Numbered from the stretch's first letter, positions 35,439 to 47,666 are shown. The stretch is DNA of 64,000 bases from Ectobius pallidus (GCA_964059195.1 CAXKWD010000001.1:119779751-119843750); one strand, 5' to 3'. Numbers and translations are program-made. Notes: generated by a model not told the origin, from the letters alone.

Positions 35439-35596
35439 AAAAAGAGATGAACGCCTTCATTGATAAGAATTGGAAGGACGTGTTTGACGTTGTAGTGCCT
35501 TTTGTAGTAGACGGTATAACCCAAATAATAATGGTTCACGTCGACAAGCTGCTGAAGGTTGCGCCGTTTGAAGTTCTATTTCCTATGAAGGTATAA
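35439..35596 (+). CDS. Terminal exon of a takeout / JHBP-like gene
   Basis: The acceptor 'ttattttccag' ends at 35438. The exon begins with two bases of a split codon and reads KEMNAFIDKNWKDVFDVVVP, then about 30 further residues ending APFEVLFPMKV and TAA. Takeout/juvenile-hormone-binding-type proteins end with 'N.NW...F...P........' and a final 'P...LFP' just before the stop. That pattern, the length (about 52 residues) and the single terminal exon all fit. These are secreted carriers of hydrophobic ligands, linked to feeding and circadian behaviour in flies. No upstream exon carrying the 'NLFNGD' region was found between 20.6 and 35.4 kb, so the rest is either outside the window, diverged, or lost. 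The coding quality (no stops, good acceptor) favours a real exon. Confidence 0.78.
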
Positions 35597-36404
35597 GATA
35601 ATGAGGCATATCTGCCTTGAGCTTTTTTTCGACCAAAGTATTCCTCACCAATTCCTCAATTTTCTACTTTGGCCATTAGAAGAATGAATGCAATTGACCA
35701 CAAGAAACTGAAAAATGAGGAAATGAATAACAACAGCTGACATTTTAATGATTCCAGCAAATGTCCTGACTGAAAAGTGTCAAAATTTTTGAAAACGTTG
35801 GGACACAATACTAAGTAATATTGCTGAATTTTTCATTAGTAAATTGGGATTTGTATTAGAATAATATTCCTTATTTTGAACAAAACACCCTGATTTTTCC
35901 CATCGATACTGCGCGGAATCCTACACATTTCCATGAGAGATTTTTTTAAAAGCTATTACTCCATTGAATTGAACCCTCTATAGATAATATTCTCTGAAAT
36001 TTGAATTGTTCCCTCGGAAACTTGAGTCTGGCTACTAGCCTGGAGAAGACGTGTAGTGAAAGAAATCTATTTACAGAAAGTCATCACTCACCACAGATCC
36101 TAGTGTACTTGATAGACCAGGTCATGTGAACGGATTAAACACAACAATGAAAATTGATTATTTGAATGGTAATATTCCTAAATTCACTACGGATTATTAA
36201 CTCCATCTAGCACATTGTTTTATCAATTTGCCTGATTTTAATTCCTATGTTATGCTTTACTTTATGAAGTTATTGTTTGCTGTACTTTAATATTTACATT
36301 ATAAATTGACATTATCATTAGATTGTCAGAATCATGTACAATGCACCAATAACAACAACAATAATAAATAATGATAATAATAAGCTACGGTATAAATATT
36401 TTCT
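35597..36404. other. 3' flank of the takeout exon
   Basis: AT-rich sequence with an (AAT)n tract near 36355-36385. No polyadenylation signal could be assigned with confidence and no gene was seen. Confidence 0.4.
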
Positions 36405-37790
36405 AAAGTACTACTAAACAGAGCAGAACCCCAACCAGACCATCAACTTAGAGAATACCAAGCGGGCTTCAGGAAAGGAAGGTCCTGCCCGGAACAAATC
36501 TTAAACATAAAAAACATCATGGCCTACCAAAAATTAAGAGCGAAGTCATATGTTATCACTTTCATTGAATTCCAAAAAGCATACGACTCAATAGATAGGG
36601 AATCCCTCTTCTCTATAGGCTACTAACAGAACTAAACCTAGACAACAAAACCACGAACCTAATCAGAGAAACACTTACCAATACATATTCTAAAGTTAAT
36701 TTCATGGGAGAACTCTCCGACCCATTCGAGATTAGAACTGGTGTTCGGCAAGGAGATGGACTCTCACCGCTGCTATTTAATTGCGCCTTAGAAAAAGTAG
36801 TCAGAGAGTGGAGCAAGAAGACTCAATGTGGAATCAGGCTTGGAACAAAAAACAAAGGCATCAAAATCAAATGCCTAGCCTTCGCAGATGATATAGCCCT
36901 ACTAGCTGAGACCTGGGAAGAAGCCAAAGAACAAGTCTTCGAACTACAAAACAAGCAAGAAAAATTGGTCTCAACATTTCTTTCGAGAAGACCAAAATAA
37001 TTACAAACATGAAGAATTCTTCGAAACATGTCAAAGTGGGACATCAGAACATAGAAATTGTCAAAGAATTCAAATATCTTGGAGAATGGATAAGCTGGAA
37101 TGCCCTCGAGAAAAAGGCAGTAGAATCTAGAAGAAATAAAATTGAACTGGCCTTCCAACTAACCAAAAACACATATAACAAAAAGTCCCTCTCATGGAAT
37201 GCAAAAATAAGACACTATAACACGGTAATCAAACCAGAAGCCCTATACGCAGCCGAAACACTGTCCATCACTAATCATGGTCCAATTGAAAGCCTTGAGA
37301 TCAAAGAAAGAAAGATATTAAAGAAAATCCTAGGCCCTAAGTTCCATAACAACAAACTAATCCATATCAGAAACGAAACACTCTACTAAAAGACTGAAAA
37401 ACTCTCGGACTCAATGAGGAACAGAAGAATTGATTTTTATGGACACATCCTCAGAATGGACCCAAATAGACTGACCAAAAAAATCTTTGAATATTTTCGC
37501 AACAAAAAGACCAAACCAAATTGGTTTAAGGAAACGGAGAAGGACTTAAAAACTCAAAATCACAGAAAAAATGCTCATAGATAAAACTGCCAAAAAAAAA
37601 AAATAATAACAAAAGTCAAGAAAGAGAGGTTCCAAGTCAAAATCAAAACCAAACGAATGATTCAGATCAGTGAAGACGAGAGAAAAGCAAGATACGAAAG
37701 AATGAAGCAATACTGGGCTAAAATTAAAACACAAAACATTAAGAAGTGATTGATTCAACGTACCCCAAAGTTGGATGAAACTGAGAAGAA
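36405..37790 (+). pseudogene. LINE reverse-transcriptase fragment, 5' truncated
   Basis: Starts inside the RT fingers: YQAGFRKGRSCPEQILNIKN near 36460, then FIEFQKAYDSIDRESLF. A frameshift leads into GVRQGDGLSPLLFNCALEKV and the catalytic CLAFADDIALLAE (to 37000). Another shift leads into EFKYLGEWI and the C-terminal 'AAETLSITNHGPIESL' region (37009-37389), then a stop, HILRMDPNRLTKKIFEYFRN and a lysine-rich end at about 37745. The 3' portion matches 18930-19540. At least three lesions make it inactive. Confidence 0.82.
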
Positions 37791-39250
37791 GAAGCTACGG
37801 TATGTAGTATAAAATATATTTTCTATTGCGTTTTCATACGACCCTTTTAGAAAAACATAATGACTGAATTCTTTTCAAACCATCAATGAAATGGTAGTGA
37901 GTAGGCAGAATGAAACAACGTTTACATTGCAGTGGATTGATACGTCTGTTTGTTGACCTTGTTTGAGAGAAAAAGAATGTATTATGTTCTTATTATGTGA
38001 ATATATATGCACTGTAAATTGGGAAGAACAACTCATGAATAATGTTTGCATTTATAAACAAGTAAAGTAAGGAAAGTTTCTAACCTTGGCACTTAAAGTG
38101 TTTAAAAAATGCGATTCACAGTATGTCTCACAAATCCCCTCAGTTGTGTACTGCGTTTTTCCGCGACCCTGATTGACATCGCTACAATGGCGGAGACGAA
38201 TGCCAGTTATTTAAGGCAAGGAGACTTAAAACAATGGAACGAGAAAAATGAATTTTAAATAGTATTTGCTTCTTACCTTAAATTTATTGGTACTTGGATA
38301 CCAGTTGGACCTCAGTAGTACTTACGTGTATTATAGGTATTCTGCTTTAAATAATTTATCTACGTACGGGGTTAAGGTATTAAAATAAGGGAGGTCGGGA
38401 GGTCGGGAGGGCTTGCTCCCAAAGAATAAGATTAGCTCAAGCCTGGTCAACTGTAGAGGTTGCCTTGTCCGGCGAGTTTATTGGACAGGGGACTGCGGGG
38501 AGCAGGCGGGATGTATGACGTCACCTGTTTCCAACTAGGCAATTCCTGGCGTTTACACTGTCTAGAAATGCTCACACTTTATAATTAAACTACCAACCCT
38601 TGGTCGGATAACTATGAAATTTGTGCAGAAATAATCTACACACAACAACCCTACTGTTGGTTAAAGCAGAGCCTTAAAAAGCGGACACAAATGTTTTTAT
38701 TTCATTACATAAATATTACCAAGTACAGAAAATTCATGGAGGGTGAAGCAAATTTGACTATGCGAAATTTTTTTCTTTTTGTGTCTCGAAAAACATCAAG
38801 CGGGAAAGTTTTAGTGAAATATTTTAATTTAATTTTCGTGGGATAGCCTTTCTTAGCTTTTAAACAAACGATTTTAGTCGTCTTAATAAAACACGAATAT
38901 TAACACCGAAAATTGTATTATCATTTTGACACAGTCATTCTAGTCTTTTTTAGAAAATAAACACGTAACTATTCCTTATATTGGCACTCGAAAAATTACA
39001 TAAACAATTGAGATATTTGCCCTTTAATGACACAATTATTCTTTCTTTTTCTAGTATTTTAATGAAAAGTCTGTAATTCAACAAACAAACACTAAGAAGA
39101 TGGGAATAATTAAAAAATAATGGTGTCATGAAAAATATCAACTTCATTTAAACCTCATATGCATATTAGTAAAAGTATTTTAGATGTTGATTTCAAAATC
39201 CGAAGGAATAAGTCTGGTAGATAAAATGAAAGAAAGCTATGTTTACTCAC
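37791..39250. other. Intergenic, nothing firm
   Basis: A 23-codon ATG frame at about 38191 (MAETNASYLRQGDLKQW) follows a good start context and is the only coding-like item. It is too short to name. 'gggaggtcgggaggtcggga' at 38390 is a small duplication. Confidence 0.35.
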
Positions 39251-39343
39251 TTGTTTTTTGACAGGCTTGGCAGTTGTAAAATCGGGGACTTTCTCAATCC
39301 ACAGCCAGAAAAGTCTTATTTTTGAAGATTTCTGTTTAGGCAT
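39251..39343 (-). CDS. Possible small first coding exon (31 codons)
   Basis: On the minus strand an ATG opens MPKQKSSKIRLFWLWIEKVP and eleven further codons, then a strong donor CAA|GTGAGT in phase 0. The composition is basic, with aromatic residues. It could be the first exon of a gene running left, or the start of a domesticated or relic DNA-binding protein. No second exon was recognised, so function is unknown. Confidence 0.3.
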
Positions 39344-40604
39344 ATCAAATTATCTGAAGCAGAATAAGGGTCAATACACCTTGCAACTTACTTCCGACCT
39401 ACTAAGAAAAGTAGACTGGAGTGCCACGAATTAGTTCCTTTAATACACTTCTCCGTCGTCGGTCGGCAACATGTTATTGCCTAAGTATTGCAGATGGCTC
39501 AAGTTTCATTTCCTGCGATGGCGAGGTGGCACATTTTCGCGTTAGAAAGACAAGCGACAAAGCGACATATACATTGTTAATTTCAGTGCGTTGTATAAAT
39601 TTATTTGTATTATGTCTTTTCTTAAAATGCACAAATTCACATATTTATTTTCCTTTGCATTAATTGGAAAATCTATTACATTTTTTCTTCTGAAAAAGCC
39701 CTCTTTAGCCTCTAGTTTTTCAGCAAAATTCTTCCTTAGCCCATTTTAGGCCCTTCAGTCCGTTTTAGCCCCTTTTAGGTTCTATAAGATTCATATACTG
39801 TATTCGGAAGCAAGGGGCATGAAACGGAAAAAAATACGTTAAAATATTCTAATTAGGAAGCTGGGGAAAAAATAGGATAAAACCTTCATATCCGAGTCCT
39901 AGTTATAGTACAGGCTAAGTTTTGTAAAAAAAGTTGCTTCTTTCTAGCTCTTTTATATTATGTTATAGTTATTGGGACTGAATTAATCAAAGAATGGGCT
40001 AGAATAATCTGTGTAGATAAAAAGCCGTATCATCTCGAAAAGAAAATTATATTTGTTAACTGGCTAAGCTCTATTGCACGAGTTCTAAACCAGGGATCTC
40101 AAAATGTATTCTGATCGGAAAATTCCAGTGAAATGGTAACAATGACATCATTCAATTTGATGAATGGACATTGTCTCTGTAAACTTAAGCGTCATACGAA
40201 TTCTTGGTAAATTATTTGCGTCAATACAAAAGAAAAAGTGGCAAAGTCAGTTGGTGGGTAAAAAGGATGGAGTTCAAGTTTACATAACATTCTTTTGTAT
40301 TTAATTAAAAAAGCTACTGTATAAAAACACCTCAGACTGACTCTTATGGGATACAATAAACACGTTATATGTTTCTCTCTTCGTTTTTGAAAAGCAATTT
40401 TATGGTAAATGATTCGTAGGTCCTTCTCACATTGAAGAAGCTTTTAAAATATTGGAATTAAATAATATTATAATAGGATCTATTAGTTTCGAGAAAGTAT
40501 TTAATTATTACAAGCCAATACGAAATGTAAGGACAACATTCTAATGAAGACGGTACTTGATGAATCTTGCACAATGAATCAAACATCGAGGCCTATATTT
40601 CTGG
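39344..40604. other. Intergenic, nothing recognised
   Basis: AT-rich sequence without repeat ends or coding signal that could be supported. Confidence 0.4.
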
Positions 40605-40810
40605 TTGCTTTTGTAGTAATTTAACGACGGGGATGCAGAGCAACACAGACCTATGACCGTCGCTGGTGTGCCGGAATTTTGTCCTGCTGGAGTTCTTTTA
40701 CATGTCCGTAAATCTACAGATTTATGCACACATAAATGCCATTGACTTGGACCGCTATCGAACCAGCAATCTTGGACACAGATCGCAAGGATGGTGGTGA
40801 GCCGAACTCC
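40605..40810 (-). repeat. tRNA-derived SINE family C, second copy
   Basis: Same body as 20850-21090 ('gaattttgtcctgctggagt', 'gtatgaccgtcgctggtg'-like) with a degraded tRNA-like head near 40760-40800. Confidence 0.55.
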
Positions 40811-40822
40811 TAGAATCTAGAT

Positions 40823-41000
40823 CATAGGTGAGCAACTGAGGGGAAACGTTTTAGTTCCCATCCCTTGCTGTGACGTAAGAAACCTGTTCTTCATGTTCAG
40901 TGTCACGTCGAAACTGCTTTATACTGACGTCAAGGGGACTGTAGTGGGAGAAATTCCCCTACCGCACAGTGACACGATGTGCACCAGTTGCGCACCCATG
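40823..41000. mobile_element. 178-bp hAT MITE
   Basis: Ends are CATAGGTGAGCAACTG and CAGTTGCGCACCCATG, inverted with two mismatches. They are flanked by ATCTAGAT at 40815-40822 and 41001-41008. Non-coding. Confidence 0.85.
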
Positions 41001-41008
41001 ATCTAGAT

Positions 41009-41839
41009 GATAGAAATTTCCTACTATTGTGAAGGACAACTAATGCATTTATTTCAGTCAGTGGGGCATAATTTTAACATGAAATCCAAACCATCGTAAC
41101 TTGTCAAAGATTTTTACTGATTTTAACTTTAAAATTATTAATATGCGAGCCTAATACAGCGAAGTACAAAGACGTACTCTGGGATGTTATTCAACAAGCC
41201 TGAAATGACGTATCTTCCTGTCGTTGATTCGTCACACGACTGATATCTTTGCCAAGGATGGGTTACACACTTATTAAATTCTGTTTATTTCTTCAGAGGA
41301 ATTTTGGTTTAATTGTTTTTCTTTGCAGTAGAGAAAATTAATTCTATATAATTAAGGTGGCAAAACATTTTATTTCAAAATTTAAATTGAAGTAATGGAA
41401 AGAAGAAATAATTTATATTTACAAGAGAAATAATTGCTATTTTTTATGTGCATAATGGCCTCATTACAAACCTAACAATTTCCTTCCTTGTAATACAGTG
41501 TTAAGAACATAAAAAAAAAACATAGCAAAAGAAAAAGCAAAGAATAAAGTGAGGTTTGAACACGCAGTATCATTATGTCCATTGCAACACCACCACGTCA
41601 CCCCTAGTTCCCAAACTTTGAAGTTCGTGGACCCCTTCAAAGAAAATAAAATTTCACGGAACCGCTTTTGAGTTAAATCAAACTATAAATATGTGCAAAC
41701 ACTAACTTTTTAATTAAAATGTATTACATTCAGAAGACAACTCCATTATAGAAATATCTTCAGGAATCGTCTGAGAGACATATTATAAAGGCAAAATAAC
41801 GGAAGGAGAATGTAGGGGCTAGGTTGCTCTGGAGATCCA
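41009..41839. other. Intergenic with a truncated element end
   Basis: 'cctagttcccaaactttgaa' near 41605 resembles the left end of a common hAT-type MITE. No partner end was found. The rest is AT-rich. Confidence 0.4.
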
Positions 41840-42374
41840 ATCAAGGATTAAAACCAACTGGGGAAAAGAAAATATTCATCTTTATGAGGGGAGCATTGAA
41901 GGCAGGGTTTAGCATGGTTTCGCCTGGAAATCGCTGAAACGCGTGAATGCAGAAGGAGCCAAAATATGCCCACTATGTGACAAGGACGAGAATGCACAGC
42001 ATATTCTTTCTGAATGTGAAGCCACCGAATGCTTAGGCAACACTTTTGTTGTCTCTAGAACAGAGTTTCTCAACCTATGGTCCGCGAAGATGGTCCGGAG
42101 ACATAATTAAAAAATATCATAAAGCAAGTGGAAAGTAAAGAAGTAAAATATTTTAACATATTATTTCGTTACAATGACCTATAATTAACACCCCAAATAT
42201 TAAGAATATAGGCCTTCTTTTAAAAATGGGATGTAAAATTAGGGGTCCGTAAATTTTTTTAGACATTTTAGAGGTCCTCGGGTTCAAAAAGGTTGAGAAA
42301 CGCTGCTCTAGAAGATATATTCGAACTGTTGAGTGACACAAAAATCTTCGAAGGAATGAGGAAATACGTCTAAA
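41840..42374 (+). pseudogene. LINE C-terminal fragment with zinc finger, split by a MITE
   Basis: The frame reads KRVNAEGAKICPLCDKDE and then NAQHILSECEATE, a C-X2-C-X7-H-X4-C finger like those at the C-terminus of R1/I-type LINE proteins. It is interrupted at 42061 by a hAT MITE and resumes as LEDIFELLSDTKIFEGMRKY and a stop near 42373. Only this 3' end is present. Confidence 0.65.
42061..42305. mobile_element. 245-bp hAT MITE inside a LINE fragment
   Basis: Ends are CAGAGTTTCTCAACC and GGTTGAGAAACGCTG, flanked by CTCTAGAA at 42053-42060 and 42306-42313. Non-coding. Confidence 0.9.
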
Positions 42375-42639
42375 GTTCGACAGCTCAGGGTAGACAAGGG
42401 AGAGGGAGGGGCAGAGGTAGTAATCTTTGTATATTGTATTGTTTTGTATTATGTGTAATTTATCTTCTGTTATTACTGCTATATTTTATGTGTTAAATTT
42501 TTCTCTTCATATTTGTTTGCATTATTGTATCGTAGTATATTTTATTGTGTGTTACATTTTCTGTATTTGTCTTATGCATAGTAAAAGCACGAACGGCCAT
42601 ATAGACCCATGCGCTGGATTTATTATATTGAAAATGTAT

Positions 42640-42894
42640 TTTGTACTTATACGGAGAATGAAATGGGCTGGACATGTTGCGCGCATGGGGGAGGAAAGAC
42701 ATATCTAAAAGGTATCGGCTTGGAGACCCGAAGGGAAAAGACCACTTGGAAGAGCTAGACGTAGGTGGGAATTCAATATTAGGATAGATTTAAGGGAAGT
42801 CGGATTTGCGAGGGATGGTTGGATGCAGTTAGCGCAGAATAGGGTTGAATGGCGGGCTCAGGTATGCACAACAATGAACCTTCGGGTTCCATAA
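42640..42894 (+). pseudogene. RTE-like LINE C-terminal fragment
   Basis: Reads RRMKWAGHVARMGEERHI, an in-frame TAA at 42706-42708, then RPEGKRPLGRARRRWEFNI and NRVEWRAQVCTTMNLRVP with a stop. 'GHVARM....' followed by 'GRPEGKRPLGRPRRRW' is a stereotyped end of RTE-like reverse transcriptases in insects. Apart from the one stop the frame is intact. Confidence 0.8.
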
Positions 42895-43984
42895 AGTAGA
42901 TAATATTCCTTTAGCTTGCTAAGGAATTGACTATTGCCATTGAGTAAGTAAGAATAAGAGTGAAGATGCACCTTACTGTATAAAAATATAAAACACAAAG
43001 GAAGTATTAAAACTGAAAAGGTAAAATTACATCATCAATGGCAACCATGGTTTAATCTTTAATGTAAGTAATGAAGCTGCTAATTATATATGCAATGTTT
43101 GGTTTAATGTGTGTTAATTTCAGCATTGCGACTCTCAAGTTCAAGTATAGTAAAATAGAAATGGTCTTCATACCAGCAACTGAACAGTATTTTAATTAAA
43201 AGATTAAAATATTGTTGGGTTGCTGGTATCAAGTCCATTTTTATTTTATTGATCGAGCTCAACGGTCAAGCAGGCTGTAGTGCGACAAGTTAAATAACAA
43301 GCGTGTATATATTCGGGCTGCTCATCGACCACGCCTTTGGCTCTACTACCACTCCTCCCCTCTACTCCAAGAAACAGACGGAACACCCGATCGACGAGCG
43401 AATATGCCCGACTGCGAGACTTCGTTAGTGCCGTGGCCTAGTGATGGGACAGCTAAGCGGGGAAAAGAGGGTTCTGCGCCAACCTTCCTTCTGATTGTGC
43501 TACTGCGCAACTTGTTTCTTAACTTGTCACGCTATAACATGTATTTTAATGCCTTTCAAGTTTAGTTGTTAACTTTGATTTCAAATATGTAAGGTGGGAA
43601 AATGCGGTTTCTCTGAGATAGGTAGTAAAGAACATTATTAAGCACTTTAAAGCCATTCTTGAGAGGTCAGGATAATCAGTGTGGTTGTGGTAACATCGCT
43701 TTATAAATTCGCTTATGTCAGATGGTCAGCTCATCAACCAAACGTCTGCTAGTTGTAATAGTGGAAACTATAATTTCAGTGCATTGTCAGATGAAAGTTC
43801 TGCCAACGAATCTTCTTCTTGTGGCGCGAGAGACAGGTTGGTTGATAGCCCATCACAAAATGGATAGCCTACCTTAATAAGTCACTTACATCCCTTACTG
43901 GGGTATACTCCCTTAACTGTAAGTGCAGTTGTTTCAAATGTAACTTAATAGGCCTAACGCCGAGGATCTACTATGGAAAATGTT
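42895..43984. other. Intergenic, nothing recognised
   Basis: Includes a GC-richer patch at 43290-43500 without a recognisable frame or repeat end. Confidence 0.4.
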
Positions 43985-44345
43985 CTCTTGACATTTGGAT
44001 TAAATCTGTCATGGAAGGGAACTGTTCGAAGAATTCCTATTTTAATCTCTGAATCCACAGCGTTAATTTCTTTATCATCCCCTCTGTTTTATCTTGGACC
44101 TGTAATATAGTGATACTATAATCTTGTAGACTTAAATTGAGTGCATTCAGATTGCTGAAGATATCAGCAAGTTTCGATAGCTTCGAAATCCAGTTAAAGC
44201 CATGAAATCTGACTTTCAGTTAGAGATTGGAAACATATGAAAGAAGCTTGACTTCATCCCTCAGTTCAAGTAATCTGCTCAGTATCCTTCTTTAGGAAAG
44301 CCAGCTTACTACATAGTGAATTTATAGTTGCTTATGATTACTCCT
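43985..44345 (-). pseudogene. hAT transposase fragment (ZBED5/Buster-like)
   Basis: The minus strand reads LRDEVKLLSYVSNL, a stop, then KLADIFSNLNALNLSLQDYS and KTEGMIKKLTLWIQR. The block 'LADIF..LN.LNLSLQ' with 'KL.LW' is characteristic of the insertion region of hAT transposases related to ZBED5. It has stops and no conserved ends, so it is a relic. Confidence 0.65.
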
Positions 44346-45480
44346 CATATATTAAAACTAGAAACTAGAAAATGATAGGAATACTCTATTTTTTAAAAAT
44401 GTCTGCGGACCCCTGAAACATTGCTGCGGATCCGCAGGGGTCTTGAAGACTTGAAGTTTTACAAAACAGGTCCTTTCGTACCTTATTTTGCTTCTATTTA
44501 TTTCAACCAACCAACCATTTATCGCTGAAAATTCTTCCCCTAAGTTAAGAAATAACATATGCTTGTCTAATTCATACATTTAAGTTCATAAACCTTAAGA
44601 TACGTAGCAATATTTCACTTCCATATTGTGCTGATATACATGATTACAACTTAAGACGTTCACGTAACATTCATAAAATTTCAGCTTCAACAACACGTTT
44701 TGGCACAAGAAACATATTACTCGTATGAAGATGTGTCCAGTTGTACAATTTGCTGCCTGTCAACACTAAACGAAGTATCAGCATAAATAGGTATAAGAAG
44801 ATAGTAAAAGAATCTCTGTGGAAAATCTTTGAACTAGAAAGTAGGTCTAGGTTTAAAAAAAAAACAACAAAACTTTTTTCCTTACCTCCTCTCACAATAT
44901 TTACCATATGAAATAACATATAGGCTAATGGGTTAAATTCGAGAGTATATTACGAATGTATTGTATTCTTTTTTAATCTGTTTTATCTTTTGTATTATTT
45001 TGCCAACAATTTTTTTTAGCAAAGCTGAGACATACGTCTTATGTTGTTATTCATGGAGCCTTATCAAATAAATGTTTATCTCAAGCTAGCAGTATGGATA
45101 AGAATGTTCACACAGGTTCAGATGGATATAAATTTAGACTGCCGGGTAAATGTAGTTTTCCAAAATAGAGCCGTTCAATAATGTTAATGTGTCCTGCTTT
45201 TGTCCTGTCATTTTTAATCTCATATATCCTCCTTTCCAACCATAACCATCTGGTAACCCTATTGTTGGAATGCAGTTATGCAGTTATGGATATTTCATTG
45301 ATTCAAATTTACATTTTCGAAATTGCTATATTTCAAATTCTTTATACGAGCTTACAGTTTGAACACTACCCTTTGAATAATCCTGCATTTTAGGTCAAAG
45401 TCAATTAGCTTCATTAGAACTAGTATATTGGTCCTATATATTTTGTAAAAGGATACAGTTGTAACTTTGCAAATAACGAA
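44346..45480. other. Intergenic, nothing recognised
   Basis: A short palindromic 'ctgcggatccgcag' occurs near 44425 within 'cggacccctg' text typical of a MITE end. No coding sequence was supported. Confidence 0.4.
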
Positions 45481-45930
45481 GCTAGCTGAGGGAATATCCA
45501 GCACCTAATAATTTTTGGGAAAATCCAAAAACAGGTCGCACCTTCGGATGATTGAATCCCACCCAACCCACCCAAAATGGTACCGTTTCTTTTATACCAC
45601 GATCTAGCAAATTCTTCTGTCCTCGTGTTATGACGAAACTCGTGATTGCACGTTGGAGGTGTAACGTCATACCGCTAGACGTGCGGGGACAGACTGACAA
45701 ACCTCGCTGGAAATATAATGAGGTGGGTACAAGGCACTTGCGACAGTATACAAGAACAATGGGTACAAGGCACTTGCGACAATATACAAGGACAGTTGGT
45801 CACCCTGCTTCGCTCAGAAACAAATTACATCAGACAATCCGTGCAAATGTGAATATCGAGTGGGCGGAGCTTAAGGGGCGACATGTTTTTGGATTTCGCC
45901 TAATTTTGTAATATGCAAAATGAAAGTATC
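45481..45930. repeat. Unidentified GC-richer block with a 36-bp tandem duplication
   Basis: 'gggtacaaggcacttgcgac' plus 'atacaag' repeats at about 45724-45795. A frame of 119 codons (45552-45911) crosses it and contains GTRHLRQYTRT twice, but it lacks an ATG start and family resemblance. Higher GC than its neighbours suggests an old insertion. Confidence 0.45.
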
Positions 45931-46523
45931 AAGAAATTGTACTTTGCCCATTTTAAATAGGCTATTGCTTCCATTGATGCGATTTTTCTTCCCCTCTAAA
46001 TTTTTTGGTTTGTTGGTTTCCCCTTTTTACAGAAAGGAGGTTGATATTTCGGATCAGGGATGCAAAGAGCAGTAGGCTACCCTTTCAATCCATGCAATTT
46101 TATTTGCATCGCTCTCTTTCCAAATGCTGTCCAAAAATCTATATCCAGAATGAATAAGGTGACGGAATTAAGGTATCTATATACGTTTGAAATGTAAATT
46201 TTTTACAAATTAAAAAAAAAATACATATCTTAGAATAAAAGATTGAAGTCTCTATTTTCAGAAAATGTTAAATTTGTTTGGGTTAATAGGTCATAAATGT
46301 ATTTAAATCACCATTTAAAGGGTTGGCGCAAGCCTTCTTGGCCTGAAAAGGTCATGCCATTGTTCTTCATATTCTGTCTGATGTTTTTAAAATTTCCTTT
46401 CCATTCTAGCTGTAATATTTTTCATAGTTGCTTAGGATGTACTACTGCCTTCCTCTAATAGATGGCAGTCCAATATCAAGTTCCTATACTGCAGGGGCAT
46501 TTTGAAAGTTCCAAATAAGAATA

Positions 46524-47200
46524 CGAGGGGTATTCCGAAAGTAAGTTTCGTCAATGTATGGCAGGAGCGGCGTGTTCACCAGGGGAACCAAACAAACGCC
46601 AGACGAATCCCCACCCGTGGCTGGTTCCACGACGGAAGTGGCGTCAGCGGAGGAGGCATGACGCAGGCGCACTGCGCCGTAGAAGAGCGAGTCGCAGCAG
46701 ACTAGCGTGCCCGCGGGTATTAGTGTACCGCTCACGATGGCACGAGAGATTTGGCGCCACTGACATGTACCGCTATCTCCCCTCTTTCAAACGAGCCATT
46801 GCTGCAGCCGCTGAACCTTTTATTGTCCGAGATAGAGCTGTTTGAAATTGATCTCCCGATTTACGCCCCCGCAAAGTGCGGCCTCCACGAACCCATCTCG
46901 CACAAACCTTATGGAACATCAATTTGTCACTCAAAATGGTCTGTATGGAACCTTTAGTAATGTCAGGAAGCTGAGGTGGAGCAGGCTGTGCGCCAATTCC
47001 TTGCATCGCAGGGCACCGAGTTTTACCACAGTGGGTTCTTCAAACTGATCGCACGCTACGACAAATGTCTCAATGTCGCTGGCGACTATGTCGAAAAATA
47101 GTGCACGGTGTATAGTTCATGCTGCCATGCTGTATTGCTTTTGGGTCAATAAAGTGTCCGTGTGCCAAACTGACGAAACTTACTTTCGGGATACCCCTCG
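46524..47200 (+). mobile_element. Internally deleted mariner element
   Basis: Ends CGAGGGGTATTCCGAAAGTA and its inverse agree over 30 bp with one mismatch. TA flanks both sides (46522-46523 and 47201-47202). The 0.68-kb length is about half of a full mariner. Confidence 0.88.
46966..47101 (+). pseudogene. Mariner transposase C-terminus
   Basis: The frame reads EAEVEQAVRQFLASQGTEFY, then FKLIARYDKCLNVAGDYVEK and TAG at 47099-47101. 'FY..G..KL..R..KC....GDY.EK' is the standard end of mariner transposases. The catalytic part has been deleted. Confidence 0.8.
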
Positions 47201-47576
47201 TATTAAGTTTTAAATGTATCCGTAAACTTCAATTCCCCTTTTCTCAAAACTTTATTTCTCCCAATTTTTTAGGATTCAAAAAAAGATAAACATACTTAGA
47301 ACTGAGCTAGAGGCTTCATTCTTGCATCAAATGAAAGCTAATAAAACCAGCCAGAGCCTGAACCTAAATGATTAAGAATATGTTAATAATTGAAGCTGTG
47401 AGGAGTTTAAAAGGGATTATGAACAATTTTTTTCAACTATCAAAGTTCTAAGAATTTTTTTCTTATTTATTGTAGGGCATGCTAGCAATAACTTAGGTTC
47501 AAGATAAAGCTTTCACGAACCACAGATTATTGTCTCTGTTGGACATTACATGAGAATATTATAGGAGAAAAATTCC

Positions 47577-47648
47577 TCCGACACTGGGACTTGAACCCAG
47601 GACCTTTGGCTATTCGCGCCAATGCTCTACCGACTGAGCTAAACCGGA
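47577..47648 (-). tRNA. tRNA-like module 1 (repeat-borne, probably not a working tRNA)
   Basis: 72 nt fold as a standard cloverleaf: acceptor TCCGGTT/TGTCGGA with weak inner pairs, D arm GCTC/GAGC, anticodon stem TTGGC/GCCAA, T arm CTGGG/CCCAG. The A-box (tagctcagtcgg) and B-box (ggttcaagtcc) are near consensus. The loop GCGAATA gives GAA by position, but base 33 is C, not the near-universal U, and base 37 is T. A functional tRNA is therefore unlikely. Confidence 0.55.
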
Positions 47649-47666
47649 GTTCAATTCACAGCGTCG

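Noticed and set aside
44390..44440. Pairing 'ctgcggacccctg' here with 'cgtggaccccttc' near 41628 as ends of one hAT element
   Set aside because: The sequences are similar in kind but are not a proper inverted pair, and no 8-bp duplication was found.
45552..45911. 119-codon frame with two copies of GTRHLRQYTRT
   Set aside because: No ATG start, a tandem duplication inside, and no recognised family. Kept only as a repeat block.
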